A stretch of 64,000 nucleotides of DNA from UBA1952 sp965200035 (GCA_965200035.1 OZ241334.1:2108001-2172000); one strand, 5' to 3'. Positions 31,901 through 41,321 are shown, counted from the first letter of the stretch. Translations and numbers: made by a program. The notes: generated by a model from the letters alone, not told the origin.

Positions 31901-34883
31901 TGGTGTAGATGCAGCAACCCTGCTGGCCGCATGGAATACAGCGAGCAGCAAATGGTTCTTACCAAAATGGCTGGGACAATCCAAAGTTTTAAAAGCATTA
32001 AAACCTTTTGCGAAAGAGGGCCAGCTCATTAAAGACGTGGTGCCTCAAACATTGCAGGCGCTCATTGATTATGGTGAGTTGAAGCAGAAGGTAACTGCCA
32101 ATGCAGATGCACGCAGGCTGGCAGGTTTCCTGCATAGTGAAGAGGAAGCAGATTGGGAAGGCATAGATGCTGCGGCAGATGCTGTGGTGGCATTGAACGG
32201 CACGGCTAATGGCCTCACTGGTCCGGCAGGCTTACAGCGCTGGCGTACGGACTTTGCAGCGGCACTTGGTGATGGCACAAATGCATTTATCAGTGCCTAC
32301 AGGCCGCAAATAGAAAAGCTTATCGCGATCTATAGCGAAGTAAAAGAAGCGGCAACACGGGTTACTGCGCTATTACATCCGGCAGAGCCCAATAATGAGG
32401 ATGAGGCGTCATCCTGGATCGACCGTGAAGCTGCGCGTGTTGCCCGCTGGCAGTCTGGTCTGGATGGTTTAAAAGACTGGTGTGCCTGGATTGCAGGGGC
32501 TCAGAAGGCCGCTTCCGCTGGCCTTGATGCAGTAGCACAGGCTTTTGCCAATGGCAGTGTTGGAGCAATACCATTAGAGCCGGCTTATCGCAAAAGTCTC
32601 TACCGTACAATGGCAGAATATATTCTGGCACAAAGCCCTGCCCTTGCTGCATTCAATACGGCATTGTTCGAAGAAAAGATTGCCCGCTTCAAGGCTTTAA
32701 GCGAAAGCTTTGAACAGCTTACAAGGGAAGAACTCTATGCACGGCTCGCAGCCAGGATTCCAGACTTTACCCAGGAAGCTTCGCAAAGCTCTGAGGTAGG
32801 CATCCTGCAAAAAGCTATCCGTTCCAACGGACGTGCTATGAGCCCCCGAAAGCTGTTTGACTCTATCCCCAACCTATTGCCGCGCCTAATGCCGTGCGCT
32901 CTGATGAGCCCTATTTCGGTAGCGCAATATTTTGACGCGGGCGGACCAAAGTTCGACCTCGTTATTTTCGATGAAGCTTCACAGATGCCCACCTGCGAGG
33001 CCGTGGGGGCTATCGCGCGCGGTACCACAGTAATTGTAGTCGGCGATCCGAAGCAGATGCCGCCAACGTCCTTCTTTGCAACTGCAAATGTAGATGAGGA
33101 CAACTTGGAGAAAGAAGACCTCGAAAGCATTCTCGACGATTGCCTGGCGCTTTCTATGCCGTCAAAGTACCTGCTCTGGCACTACCGCAGCAAGCACGAA
33201 AGCCTGATCGCTTTTTCAAATGCCAAATACTATGAGAATAGCCTGCTCACCTTCCCGAGCACCGATGACCTCGCTACGAAAGTAACGGCGGTGCATGTGC
33301 CCGGCTTTTATGATAAAGGCAAGACACGACAGAACAAAGCCGAAGCGCAGGCCATCGTAGCAGAGATCGTTCGCCGCCTGAGCGACCCGGCCCTTTCCGC
33401 CCGCAGCATAGGCGTAGTTACCTTCAGCGTGGTGCAACAAAACCTGATTGAAGATTTACTGACTGAAGAATTCCGCAAGGCGCCGCACCTGGAAAAAGCG
33501 GCGCTCGAAGCTGCCGAGCCTATCTTCATCAAAAACCTGGAAAATGTGCAGGGGGATGAGCGCGACGTGATCCTGTTTTCCATTTGCTACGGCCCAGATG
33601 AAGCCGGTCGTATCAGCCTCAACTTCGGTCCGCTCAACCGTGATGGTGGCTGGCGCAGGCTCAATGTGGCGGTGAGCCGTGCACGCTATGAAATGAAAGT
33701 ATTTGCCACTTTGAAGAGCGACCAAATAGACCTGGCCCGTACGTCTGCAGAGGGTGTAGCCGGCCTCAAAGCCTTCCTTGCGTTTGCAGAAAAAGGGAAA
33801 TCCGCGTTGCCTGTAAAGGCTGTTAGTAATGTGGCTGCCGGCACTGGCTTAGAGACCAGCATTACGGCTGCACTTAGGTCTAAGGGCTATTCAATCAATC
33901 AGTCGGTAGGGTGCTCCGGTTACCGGGTAGATATGGCTGTAGTGCATCCGGATAAGCCCCACGAATACCTGTTAGGTATTGTTTGTGACGGACCGGCCTA
34001 TGGCGCGGCCAAGACCGCGCGGGACCGCGAAGTAGTACAGGTATCCGTGCTGCGCACACTGGGATGGAAGCTGCATCGTGTATGGGCTGCCGATTGGTGG
34101 GAAACGCCGGATGCAGTGCTTGCAGGTATCATAGAAGCGATTGAGGCGGCAAAGAAGGATACGCCTCACGAACCGGAAGTATTGCCGGTTCCTTTAGCCA
34201 TGGCGCCCCCTGGACGAGATGCTGTAGCGGCCAATCAGACAATTAATGAGCCTGCACTTGACCGTTCTGTAATCTCTAACTTTCCTAATCCGATTAATAA
34301 AGCCGCCGGCAATGCGCTTACTTATGAAGTCTGTCGCCTGGCAGATGTCGCGGCAGCATCCGCCGACCTATTTTTACAAGGGCAGAGCAGCGCACGCATC
34401 CGCAAACAGATTGGCCAGGTGCTGGATGGTGAATCACCCATCAGCAAAAGCCTGCTTTACCGCCGTGTGCTCGCGGCCTGGGGCATTGGTCGGGCAGGTG
34501 CACGTATTGCTGGTCATCTGGACGGTATTGTGGATAGTATGAACATCCGGCAAACCGCACATGGCAAGCAAACCTTCCTGTGGAAAGAAACGCAGAATCC
34601 CGCCCTATATGAGCAGTACCGCCTGGCAGCAAACGAAGCGCAAAAACGCGATGCCGAAGACCTGCCGCCGGAAGAGATTGCAGTGGCGGTACGCGATATT
34701 CTGGCGCAACAACTCAGCCTCCCACGCATGGAATTAGTAAAGGAATGCGCTCGCCTGTTTGGCTATGCGCGTTTGGGTACTAAGGTGGAGGAAGCAATGG
34801 GCGCAGGTATTGATGTTGCTATTAGCCGTGGGCTTGCCCGGCAAGTGGATGGACGGATTACTTACAATGAAAAGCAGCAATGA
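28974..34883 (+). CDS. Giant DUF4011 / SF1 helicase / Vsr-like nuclease / DUF3320 protein
   Basis: This 1,969-residue single-gene machine has, in order: a transglutaminase/Cys-protease-like patch (GNCLDMSLLYAACMEAAG near 228 and IHGHAFAGAW near 252); DUF4011 (WERKLLDLTLRNNLLNLR near 387); SF1 motor (Walker A GPPGTGKSQTITNI near 691, Walker B VIFDEASQMP near 1328, GDPKQMPP, VQGDERDVILFS near 1524, NVAVSRARYEM near 1562); a Vsr-like nuclease domain (about 1622-1730, GYRVDMAVVHP, GIVCDGPAYG); and DUF3320 at about 1780-1850. DUF4011-helicase-Vsr proteins have been reported as antiviral genes (hhe, name from memory). It probably senses and cuts foreign DNA. It overlaps the DUF6398 gene by 4 bp. 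Confidence 0.85.
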   Translation: MHPEPSTIALTTLPSVTEFAYAHAFNYALQQAHVPIVRRLVLRNETEQDWRDICISISLIPDFAASFEHRIDLLPAGGMVELDAIQMPVRSLALAELTERLEGDLCLKVSRGNNLFFEQHYNIAILPYDHWQGVSLLPEGIAAFITPNHPQIPAILRRASEILTGWTGNPSFDAYQSRNPDRVRKQMAALYEALAELALVYCTVPASFEERGQRVRLADAVLAQKMGNCLDMSLLYAACMEAAGIHPLLIVIHGHAFAGAWLIEESFADPVSDDPSLLTKRIASGINEIALVESTCMNAGKGTRFDDAVRAAESHLLDTAAFVLFVDVKRARFSRIRPLPLRMATAGGFQLLEEAPQTTRDNDAPLSLGETLVVVDGKPVVVGKQQLWERKLLDLTLRNNLLNLRVTKGTVQFIHINPAKLEDALASGAEFQVLPKPADWDNPVRSAGLYQALHDADPMLELAAHELSQKRLRCYLSETELVNNLTALYRSSRTALEENGANTLYIALGFLKWFETAASEVPRFAPLLLLPVEIVRKSARQGFIIRSREEEPMMNITLLEKLRQDYGIAIGGLEVLPRDESGVDVAQVFNIVRRAIMAQARWNIEEQVVLGTFSFNKFILWNDIHNNADKLLQNKTVASLVSGKLEWTIAPDITRNLDDAFPPSSIALPIASDSSQLEAVIASGEGQSFVLHGPPGTGKSQTITNIIANALFAGKKVLFVAAKKAALDVVETRLESIGIGPFCLELHSNKAKKTAIIEQLKRATTIAHKAAPEGFLKEGERLAIVRAELNEHVKALHQKWPAGLSLYEAFSRWSAEDAATPDGIPIPQTALATLTADRLQDWNDTVRELSIVAKAVGSPLAHALLGTSPLFYTPALKGEAAAALNNYSKALSDLKKATDTVSGLLHITDGAQSQSRTEALAALAGAILGLPAMPPSLITADSPEQTFKSLKAWTAQGRMRDAKKSALLQSFSSNVFGVDAATLLAAWNTASSKWFLPKWLGQSKVLKALKPFAKEGQLIKDVVPQTLQALIDYGELKQKVTANADARRLAGFLHSEEEADWEGIDAAADAVVALNGTANGLTGPAGLQRWRTDFAAALGDGTNAFISAYRPQIEKLIAIYSEVKEAATRVTALLHPAEPNNEDEASSWIDREAARVARWQSGLDGLKDWCAWIAGAQKAASAGLDAVAQAFANGSVGAIPLEPAYRKSLYRTMAEYILAQSPALAAFNTALFEEKIARFKALSESFEQLTREELYARLAARIPDFTQEASQSSEVGILQKAIRSNGRAMSPRKLFDSIPNLLPRLMPCALMSPISVAQYFDAGGPKFDLVIFDEASQMPTCEAVGAIARGTTVIVVGDPKQMPPTSFFATANVDEDNLEKEDLESILDDCLALSMPSKYLLWHYRSKHESLIAFSNAKYYENSLLTFPSTDDLATKVTAVHVPGFYDKGKTRQNKAEAQAIVAEIVRRLSDPALSARSIGVVTFSVVQQNLIEDLLTEEFRKAPHLEKAALEAAEPIFIKNLENVQGDERDVILFSICYGPDEAGRISLNFGPLNRDGGWRRLNVAVSRARYEMKVFATLKSDQIDLARTSAEGVAGLKAFLAFAEKGKSALPVKAVSNVAAGTGLETSITAALRSKGYSINQSVGCSGYRVDMAVVHPDKPHEYLLGIVCDGPAYGAAKTARDREVVQVSVLRTLGWKLHRVWAADWWETPDAVLAGIIEAIEAAKKDTPHEPEVLPVPLAMAPPGRDAVAANQTINEPALDRSVISNFPNPINKAAGNALTYEVCRLADVAAASADLFLQGQSSARIRKQIGQVLDGESPISKSLLYRRVLAAWGIGRAGARIAGHLDGIVDSMNIRQTAHGKQTFLWKETQNPALYEQYRLAANEAQKRDAEDLPPEEIAVAVRDILAQQLSLPRMELVKECARLFGYARLGTKVEEAMGAGIDVAISRGLARQVDGRITYNEKQQ

Positions 34884-35380
34884 TAGGAAACAGGCAAGCA
34901 GCGGAACGGCAGGAACAAATCCTGAAAATGATTGAAGACTTCTGCGCACAAAAGCTGAATGAGGAATACCTCGGGCTGGCCGACCGGGTGATTAAAGAGC
35001 TGGCGCAGATAGAGCCGGTGCCCTTCATGCGGGGCAAGCCGGAAATCTGGGCGGCCGGCGTGATTCACGCGCTCGGCTCGGTCAACTGGATGTTTGACCG
35101 CAGCAATAAGTGCCATACGCCGGCAGCAGATATCAATGCCTTCTTTGGCACCAATGGATCTACTACCTCGCAGAAGGCAACGCTGATCAAAGACATGCTG
35201 GATATGCATCATGGCGACCGGGAATTTTCCACCCAAGATTCCATAGACAATGATCCGTTTGCACAGTTCGTGATGCTGGACAATATGATCGTGCCTATGA
35301 GCATGTTGTCAGAGGAGCTTCAGCAGCAGGTCAAGCAGGCGCGGGCGGAAGGGAAGGATGTATTATTACGGACGAAATAA
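34880..35380 (+). CDS. DUF6398-like protein
   Basis: The predicted 166-residue protein starts at ATG 34880, overlapping the helicase stop by 4 bp. It is helical, with EEYLGLADRVIKELAQIEPV, FMRGKPEIWAAGVIHALGSV and NWMFDRSNKCHTPAADINAF, the pattern of DUF6398 as I recall it. It has no known function. The overlap suggests it is an accessory to the helicase, although relatives also occur alone. Confidence 0.7.
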   Translation: MIGNRQAAERQEQILKMIEDFCAQKLNEEYLGLADRVIKELAQIEPVPFMRGKPEIWAAGVIHALGSVNWMFDRSNKCHTPAADINAFFGTNGSTTSQKATLIKDMLDMHHGDREFSTQDSIDNDPFAQFVMLDNMIVPMSMLSEELQQQVKQARAEGKDVLLRTK

Positions 35381-35530
35381 GAACAAGGTCGCTGCTGATT
35401 TTAGTCTAATTATAAAATCGAAGTTTATATTGTGTCAACAATTAGCCCTATAAAAAATATTTGTAGTTGAAGTCTATAATGTTTTTGATAGCCAATCCCA
35501 TCACTAAAAAAGTACGTAAACATTTGATCT

Positions 35531-36148
35531 ATGCCAAACCCTGCCACATTGCTTTCAAGACAACAAATTATTGATGCGCTAGAATCAATAATTGCCAATG
35601 GTATCACCTTAAAAAAGTCAACTGGTTATGACATTAGTTACATGGGCCAATTTTTTCCACCCAAGGAGGTTATACGTATAGCTATAGATCTTGCCGGATT
35701 AGGACCAATTGACGAACCTAGTTTTTATGGCGGTGACTCTACTAATAATCCACTTCGCGCATTAGGGTTTGAGATCGTTGCCAAAAAGGAAGATGAGCAA
35801 ACTCCATTAGCTAAATATTATTCGGGAGTAGTCTGTAAGCCTGATGCCGATTACTGTGAATGGATTTTCGATATCATCCAAGCGGAATCAGCTTTTGTGT
35901 TCCATGAAGATTCAGCCAACCATCATAATTTTTATAACATCCAAGCGGATGATTACTTTTTGCTGAATTATAAACGCAAATTCGTTGCATACGGCAAAGT
36001 GATGAACACTAATGAACGTACAGATAATGATGGATGGACAAAATCGATAAAAGTTCAAAAATGGGTGTTTTTCGATGCAAACAATAGAGGCGAAGGAATT
36101 GATCGGTATGGTATCGGGGATGCACATAAAGGGTCTAATAGAGATTAA
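35531..36148 (+). CDS. N-terminal part of a split McrB-type protein (MrcB/EVE-like region)
   Basis: This 205-residue frame contains an N-terminal part (SRQQIIDALESIIANG, YMGQFFPPKEVIRIAIDLAG) and an EVE-like segment (ADDYFLLNYKRKFVAYGKV). It ends in ...KGSNRD and a TAA at 36146-36148. If one T were restored (GATT to GATTT at 36145), the frame would read RDLIKELDTGFATRIIQQ and continue without a stop into the McrB ATPase frame. McrB proteins of this type have a DNA-recognition domain before the GTPase, so this is most likely the specificity half of one broken gene, or a sequencing error. Confidence 0.7.
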   Translation: MPNPATLLSRQQIIDALESIIANGITLKKSTGYDISYMGQFFPPKEVIRIAIDLAGLGPIDEPSFYGGDSTNNPLRALGFEIVAKKEDEQTPLAKYYSGVVCKPDADYCEWIFDIIQAESAFVFHEDSANHHNFYNIQADDYFLLNYKRKFVAYGKVMNTNERTDNDGWTKSIKVQKWVFFDANNRGEGIDRYGIGDAHKGSNRD

Positions 36149-36228
36149 TCAAAGAGTTAGATACAGGGTTTGCAACTAGAATTATTCAGCAAATAGATGC
36201 TCATCAATCTTCATATTCTCAAGTCCTT

Positions 36229-37641
36229 TTGAAAGAAGGCGATCTCTCTACTGCTAAATCTAATATAAGCGCCCTCAACACCATCCTCTACGGCCCACCA
36301 GGCACTGGAAAAACCTATACCACACTTGAGCAGGCGGTTCAATGTGCTGAGCCTGCATTTAAATCAGAAGGTGACACTGACCGTGAACGGCGGGCTAGCT
36401 ACCGTAAACGCTATAACTCCCTGATTGACGAAGGCCGCATACAATTCATAACTTTTCATCAAAGCTTCAGCTACGAAGATTTTATAGAAGGCATTAAGCC
36501 TGTACCACCTTTAGCGGGCAGTGATGCAGGATTATCCTATGAGGTAAAAGATGGGCTTTTCAAAAAAATAGTAAAGTTGGCTATGGAGAAGAAGTCTGCA
36601 GCCAATTTTGAAGAAGCTTACCAACAGTTTATTGCTGATGTAGCTGAGGCCGGAAGTGTTGCACTAAAAACTCCCGTTCATAAGAAGGACTTCCTTGTCA
36701 AAATCAATTCCAAAGGGAGCTCCGTAGCTATTCCGCAAACAGAAACGGCAACGGAGATGACGCTGACGCAGGAACTTATTAAGGATTACATTGTGAACGG
36801 CGTTATTCGGGATTGGAAGCCCTATACTGTAGCTATTGGTGAGTATATCCGTGAGGCTTATAGTGTCGAAGTAGAAACAGTAGATAATACCACTAAAAAC
36901 TTCGTCCTCATCATAGACGAGATCAACCGCGGCAACGTCTCTCAAATCTTCGGCGAACTTATCACCCTTATTGAAGAAGATAAACGAGCCGGCAGGGACG
37001 AAGCACTCGAAGTAATCCTTCCCTATTCCGGCGAAAGGTTCAGCGTACCACCCAACCTCTATATCATCGGCACCATGAATACTGCCGACCGCAGCGTAGA
37101 AGCGCTGGACACAGCCCTGCGGCGGCGTTTTTCATTCAGGGAGATGCCACCACACGAAAACCTGATTAGTGCAGAATTAACAATTCATGGCAACACTTAC
37201 CACTTCAGCGACGTGCTGAAAAAGATAAATGAGCGAATGGAAGTCCTGGCCGGTCGTGATCATAAGATAGGCCACAGCTACTTTATGAATCCTGGCACAG
37301 ATTGGAAGGCCTATCTGCGTGTGTTTACCGATAAGGTTATTCCCCTGCTGCAGGAATACTTTTATGGCGATTACAGCCGCATTTGCCTGGTGCTGGGTAA
37401 GGGCTTCGTCGACCTGAAAAAGGCAGCCACCAGCGGTGATAATTTGTTCGCGGATTTACCCAATGGTAGCGGCTCTGCTGATCAGCTCGAAGCCTTAGGC
37501 GAGAAAGAGATTTGGGCGCTTACGGACTGGACAAGCAAACTGGATGAGGACGAGGTCAAAGCGGAACAGGCATTTGCCCGAGCATTGGATACGCTATTGA
37601 GAAAACCGGCATCGCCCGCAGCGGTTGACAATGAAGCATAA
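36229..37641 (+). CDS. mcrB: McrB-type GTPase subunit (AAA+), 5' end probably lost by frameshift
   Basis: McrB is the GTP-driven AAA+ motor of the McrBC nuclease, which cuts DNA with modified cytosines. Motifs: Walker A LYGPPGTGKTYT, Walker B LIIDEINRGNVSQIFGELI, sensor LYIIGTMNTADRSVEALDTA, LRRRFSF arginine finger. The only start in this frame before Walker A is a TTG at 36229; there is no ATG. The open frame extends upstream to about 36142 and would join the preceding 205-residue frame if one T were added. Treat as the motor half of a roughly 700-residue McrB whose function depends on that base. Confidence 0.85.
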   Translation: MKEGDLSTAKSNISALNTILYGPPGTGKTYTTLEQAVQCAEPAFKSEGDTDRERRASYRKRYNSLIDEGRIQFITFHQSFSYEDFIEGIKPVPPLAGSDAGLSYEVKDGLFKKIVKLAMEKKSAANFEEAYQQFIADVAEAGSVALKTPVHKKDFLVKINSKGSSVAIPQTETATEMTLTQELIKDYIVNGVIRDWKPYTVAIGEYIREAYSVEVETVDNTTKNFVLIIDEINRGNVSQIFGELITLIEEDKRAGRDEALEVILPYSGERFSVPPNLYIIGTMNTADRSVEALDTALRRRFSFREMPPHENLISAELTIHGNTYHFSDVLKKINERMEVLAGRDHKIGHSYFMNPGTDWKAYLRVFTDKVIPLLQEYFYGDYSRICLVLGKGFVDLKKAATSGDNLFADLPNGSGSADQLEALGEKEIWALTDWTSKLDEDEVKAEQAFARALDTLLRKPASPAAVDNEA

Positions 37642-38896
37642 GGTCCACTTCACTGTCTTCGAGCATGATACCCTCAAGGTAGGGCAGGCTGGTTTTACTG
37701 AGCCACAGCGCCGGATACTGGAGGATTATCATGGCAACGGCAGCCCCTTTTTCAGCCTTGTTCACAATGGGGTAAAGTTCAATGAGCACGTAGGCGTGTT
37801 GCAGGCTGGTGAACTCACGATTGAAGTGCTGCCTAAAGCAGACAGGGACAGCGCAGGTGGCGAGACCGTCTGGCGTGATTTTCTGATCACCATGCTGCAA
37901 GCTGCCGGGCTCCTGCCGGAAGACACCGGCTATGCAGCGCTACGCTTACGTAGCCATTCTATACTTGATCTCTACCTATTGCTGTTTCTGCACGAAGTGC
38001 GGCAGTTGATGCAACGGGGTCTTACCCGGCAGTATCGAAAGGAAGAGGGCAATGTACTTGCATTAAAAGGCAGTCTGCTGTTTGCACAAAACATCCGTCA
38101 TAACGTGACACACTCCGAGCGCTTTTACACCCGTCATACTGTTTACGACCGCGATCATCCGCATAATGCGATCATCAGGCAGGCTTTAGTATTTATCAGT
38201 CGTATTACTCTATCACCATTCATCAAGTCGGATGCGGAAGGATTACTGCTTGATTTTCCGGAATGCCATGAAGTAAAAGTTTCAGAGGCGCTCTTCCAGA
38301 AACTGGTATATAGCCGCAAGACGGAAGGCTACCGCACTGCGCACGGCATTGCCCGTCTGCTATTGCTTAATTATCACCCTGATGTACGGCGCGGCACAGC
38401 CGATGTGTTGGCACTGATGTTTGATATGAATGCACTTTGGGAAAAGTATATAGCCCGTCTATTGCGCCGTGAGCTGCAAAAAATACATTCCGGTAAGTAT
38501 ATCCTGCGAGAGCAAGTGCGCACCAATTTCTGGCAACCCGGCGGCGGGTACATGCGCACGGTAAAGCCAGACATCGCATTATTCAAAACAGAAGAGCCGG
38601 ATAATGCAGTTTTAGTACTGGATACCAAATGGAAGCGCATACCGGACAGCCGTCCGGCTGATGAGGATTTGAAGCAGATGCTGGTTTACAATCTCTTTCG
38701 GGGCTGTAAGTATAGTGCCCTGGTGTATCCGGCAAGCGGCCAGCGGGGAGGTGTCGAGGGGCGCTATGTGGAAAATGTAGGTACGTATTGCGCACTATGC
38801 TTTGTGCCATTGTTTCTAATCAAGGGATGCATGAAACCAGATTTAACCGGGATTATGAACCTGGTGGAAATTGCTGCCGGAAGGCAAAAATCATAA
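37631..38896 (+). CDS. mcrC: McrC-type endonuclease subunit
   Basis: The product has 421 residues, ATG 37631 (MKHKVHFTVFEHDTLKVGQ), overlapping mcrB by 11 bp. McrC binds the McrB ring and supplies the PD-(D/E)xK nuclease: TVKPDIALFKTEEPDN then VLVLDTKWKR near residues 320-340, followed by QMLVYNLFRGCKYSALVYP. The N-terminal part (GELTIEVLPKAD, LYLLLFLHEVRQLMQRGL) is typical of the family. Normal length and no damage seen. Confidence 0.9.
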   Translation: MKHKVHFTVFEHDTLKVGQAGFTEPQRRILEDYHGNGSPFFSLVHNGVKFNEHVGVLQAGELTIEVLPKADRDSAGGETVWRDFLITMLQAAGLLPEDTGYAALRLRSHSILDLYLLLFLHEVRQLMQRGLTRQYRKEEGNVLALKGSLLFAQNIRHNVTHSERFYTRHTVYDRDHPHNAIIRQALVFISRITLSPFIKSDAEGLLLDFPECHEVKVSEALFQKLVYSRKTEGYRTAHGIARLLLLNYHPDVRRGTADVLALMFDMNALWEKYIARLLRRELQKIHSGKYILREQVRTNFWQPGGGYMRTVKPDIALFKTEEPDNAVLVLDTKWKRIPDSRPADEDLKQMLVYNLFRGCKYSALVYPASGQRGGVEGRYVENVGTYCALCFVPLFLIKGCMKPDLTGIMNLVEIAAGRQKS

Positions 38897-39151
38897 CTGG
38901 AAGGACGATAAGACCTATACTAGTCGATTTTGCAGCCAAGGTGGTGCGTGTTTCAAATATTGCAATCCAGCTAACCAATACCTTATACCCTATACAATCA
39001 TTATTTAAGTACACCCGTCAGGCGGGTATCCTACTGCTTTGAAATAGAACTATTTATGGTAAAATTCGGCCACTTAAAATATTTAGTAGGATTCATACTG
39101 AAAAATAAATTCCTGAAATATCCCAACCTTTTCTGAACCTTTGCCGGTCTT

Positions 39152-39733
39152 ATGGCAATGATGCAGTATTTACTTCGTGATGTAGTTACTTTAAGCAGTG
39201 GTGTCTTTGCTGGCACCAGCACTGTTCATGGCGAAATCTATTACTTACAAGGCAGGCATTATGACGCTGATGGAAACCTTTTACCCAATCTGCGTCCAGA
39301 CCTACCTGCGAACGACCGGTTAAAGAAAAATTTTCTGAAGGCAGGTGATGTGCTCATTGTGGCTAAAGGACAGGAGCACTATGCCGTATGCTATGACGAG
39401 CGGATTGCACCGGCTGTAGCCTCATCCATATTCATCGTCTTGCGCATTAGCGATCTGCAGCAGGTACTACCGGCTTACCTCAGGTGGTATCTTAATCATC
39501 CGGAAACACAAAAATCATTATCTGCACATTCAAAAGGCACTTCATTACCTTCTATTTCTAAGGCCGACCTGAGCACTTTACAAATCCCCATTCCGCCAAT
39601 GGAAATGCAGCTATCAATAGTACAATTGCATGTGCTCTGGAAAAAGGAAAAGCGATTGAGCCGGCAACTCCAGCTATTGAAAGAACAAAACTTACAAAAG
39701 CAATTATTACAAACTGTACAAAAATCAGCATGA
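39152..39733 (+). CDS. Half-size HsdS-like specificity protein (one TRD)
   Basis: The 193-residue protein resembles one target-recognition half of a type I specificity subunit: FLKAGDVLIVAKGQEHYAVC, APAVASSIFIVLRI, LPAYLRWYLNH, GTSLPSISKADLSTLQIPIP, then a helical C-terminus (LHVLWKKEKRLSRQLQLLKE) that matches the conserved dimerisation helix. A complete HsdS (414 residues) is encoded at 43127. Half-size S proteins can dimerise to recognise palindromic sites. Its stop overlaps the hsdM start by 4 bp (ATGA). Confidence 0.8.
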   Translation: MAMMQYLLRDVVTLSSGVFAGTSTVHGEIYYLQGRHYDADGNLLPNLRPDLPANDRLKKNFLKAGDVLIVAKGQEHYAVCYDERIAPAVASSIFIVLRISDLQQVLPAYLRWYLNHPETQKSLSAHSKGTSLPSISKADLSTLQIPIPPMEMQLSIVQLHVLWKKEKRLSRQLQLLKEQNLQKQLLQTVQKSA

Positions 39734-41310
39734 GCCAGATAACTACTAAAGACATTAACCAGATTGTTTGGAAAGCCTGCGACACATTCCGCGGTGTTAT
39801 TGATCCCAGCCAGTATAAGGACTATATCCTTACTATGCTTTTCCTAAAATATGTGAGCGATGTCCATCAGGACATTTACAAGCAACATCTTGAAAAGTAT
39901 AAAGGTGATGCTGATCGTGCAAGACGGGCTATGAAGATGGAACGCTTCGTAGTACCAGACCATTGCACCTTTAGTTATCTGCACAGCCATCGCTCAGATC
40001 CAAATATTGGCGAGCAGATTGATATTGCCCTGAATGATCTGGAAGAAGCCAATCGTGAAAAGCTCTTTAGTGAAGATGGTAGCGGTATCTTCCGAAATAT
40101 CAACTTCAATAGCAATAATCTGGGCGATGTAAAGGACAAAAATACACGTCTTAAAAACCTGCTGAATGATTTTAGCGCACTCGATCTTAGTCCGGCCCAT
40201 CTTGAAAGTGGTGATGTAATCGGAGATGCCTATGAATTCCTGATTGCCCACTTCGCGTCGGATGCCGGTAAAAAAGCGGGCGAATTTTACACTCCGGGTG
40301 AGGTATCTACCTTATTGGCAAAGCTTACCAAAAGTAAACCGGGTGCCAGGATATGTGACCCTACCTGTGGCTCCGGCTCTCTTTTAATTAAGGCGGGTAA
40401 GGAAGTTGGCTCTAACAACTTCTCCTTATACGGGCAGGAAGCCAACGGCAGCACCTGGGCATTAGCGGTGCAAAACATGTTCCTGCATGGTTTTGATGGT
40501 GCCGTGATCCGCTGGGGCGATACTATCCGTAATCCAAAATTAAAAGAAGATGATAAGCTGATGAAGTTTGATACGGTCGTTGCCAATCCGCCTTTCTCTT
40601 TAGATAAATGGGGCGCTGATGACAGTGATGTAGATGACAAAAAGAAGGGCGAGAAGGGCGTAGCACAAACTGGTTTTAAAGCAGCCAGCGATCCGCACAG
40701 CCGCTTCTGGCGTGGTGTGCCGCCAAAGAGCAAGGGCGACTGGGCTTTCATCAGTCACATGATTGAAACTGCTTATGAAGGCAGAGGCAAGGTTGGAGTA
40801 GTAGTGCCACATGGTGTATTATTCAGGGGCAGCAGTGAAGGAAAGATCCGGCAGAAAACCATTGAAGAGAATATACTTGAGGCTGTAATTGGTCTACCAG
40901 CCAACCTCTTCTTTGGTACCGGTATCCCTGCGGCCATTCTCATTTTTAATAAGGGCAAGGGTGACAACAAGGATGTGTTATTTATCGATGCCAGTCAGGG
41001 TTATGCACCGGGCAAAAATCAAAACAAGCTTCGGCCGGAGGATATTGAGAAAGTGGTAAAGACCTATGAACGCTTTAATACAGGCGAGCTGAATGCTGGT
41101 GTAGTAGAAGACAAGTACAGTTATGTGGCGACCTATGAGCAGATTGCGGAAAACGACTATAACCTGAACATCCCGCGCTATGTGGATACGTTTGAAGAAG
41201 AAGCTGAGATAGATATCGCCGCAGTGCAGCAGGAAATTGAGCAGCTAGAGGGCGAGCTGAAAACGGTTCAGGCAGAAATGAGTAGATATTTAAAAGAGCT
41301 GGGTATCTAA
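39730..41310 (+). CDS. hsdM: Type I restriction-modification DNA methyltransferase subunit
   Basis: HsdM makes N6-methyladenine with S-adenosylmethionine, guided by HsdS. The 526-residue protein has the N-terminal helical domain (VWKACDTFRGVIDPSQYKDY), GEFYTPGEVSTLLAKL, the SAM motif DPTCGSGSLLIKAGKE near residue 210, catalytic NPPFSL near 286 and a C-terminal coiled coil (IAAVQQEIEQLEGELKTVQA). It is complete, and translationally coupled to the half-HsdS upstream and 11 bp from rhuM. Confidence 0.93.
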   Translation: MSQITTKDINQIVWKACDTFRGVIDPSQYKDYILTMLFLKYVSDVHQDIYKQHLEKYKGDADRARRAMKMERFVVPDHCTFSYLHSHRSDPNIGEQIDIALNDLEEANREKLFSEDGSGIFRNINFNSNNLGDVKDKNTRLKNLLNDFSALDLSPAHLESGDVIGDAYEFLIAHFASDAGKKAGEFYTPGEVSTLLAKLTKSKPGARICDPTCGSGSLLIKAGKEVGSNNFSLYGQEANGSTWALAVQNMFLHGFDGAVIRWGDTIRNPKLKEDDKLMKFDTVVANPPFSLDKWGADDSDVDDKKKGEKGVAQTGFKAASDPHSRFWRGVPPKSKGDWAFISHMIETAYEGRGKVGVVVPHGVLFRGSSEGKIRQKTIEENILEAVIGLPANLFFGTGIPAAILIFNKGKGDNKDVLFIDASQGYAPGKNQNKLRPEDIEKVVKTYERFNTGELNAGVVEDKYSYVATYEQIAENDYNLNIPRYVDTFEEEAEIDIAAVQQEIEQLEGELKTVQAEMSRYLKELGI

Positions 41311-41321
41311 TCCTATAGACT

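Noticed and set aside
36143..36150. Programmed ribosomal frameshift in mcrB
   Set aside because: No slippery heptamer or following strong structure is visible; a one-base deletion or sequencing error explains the break more simply.
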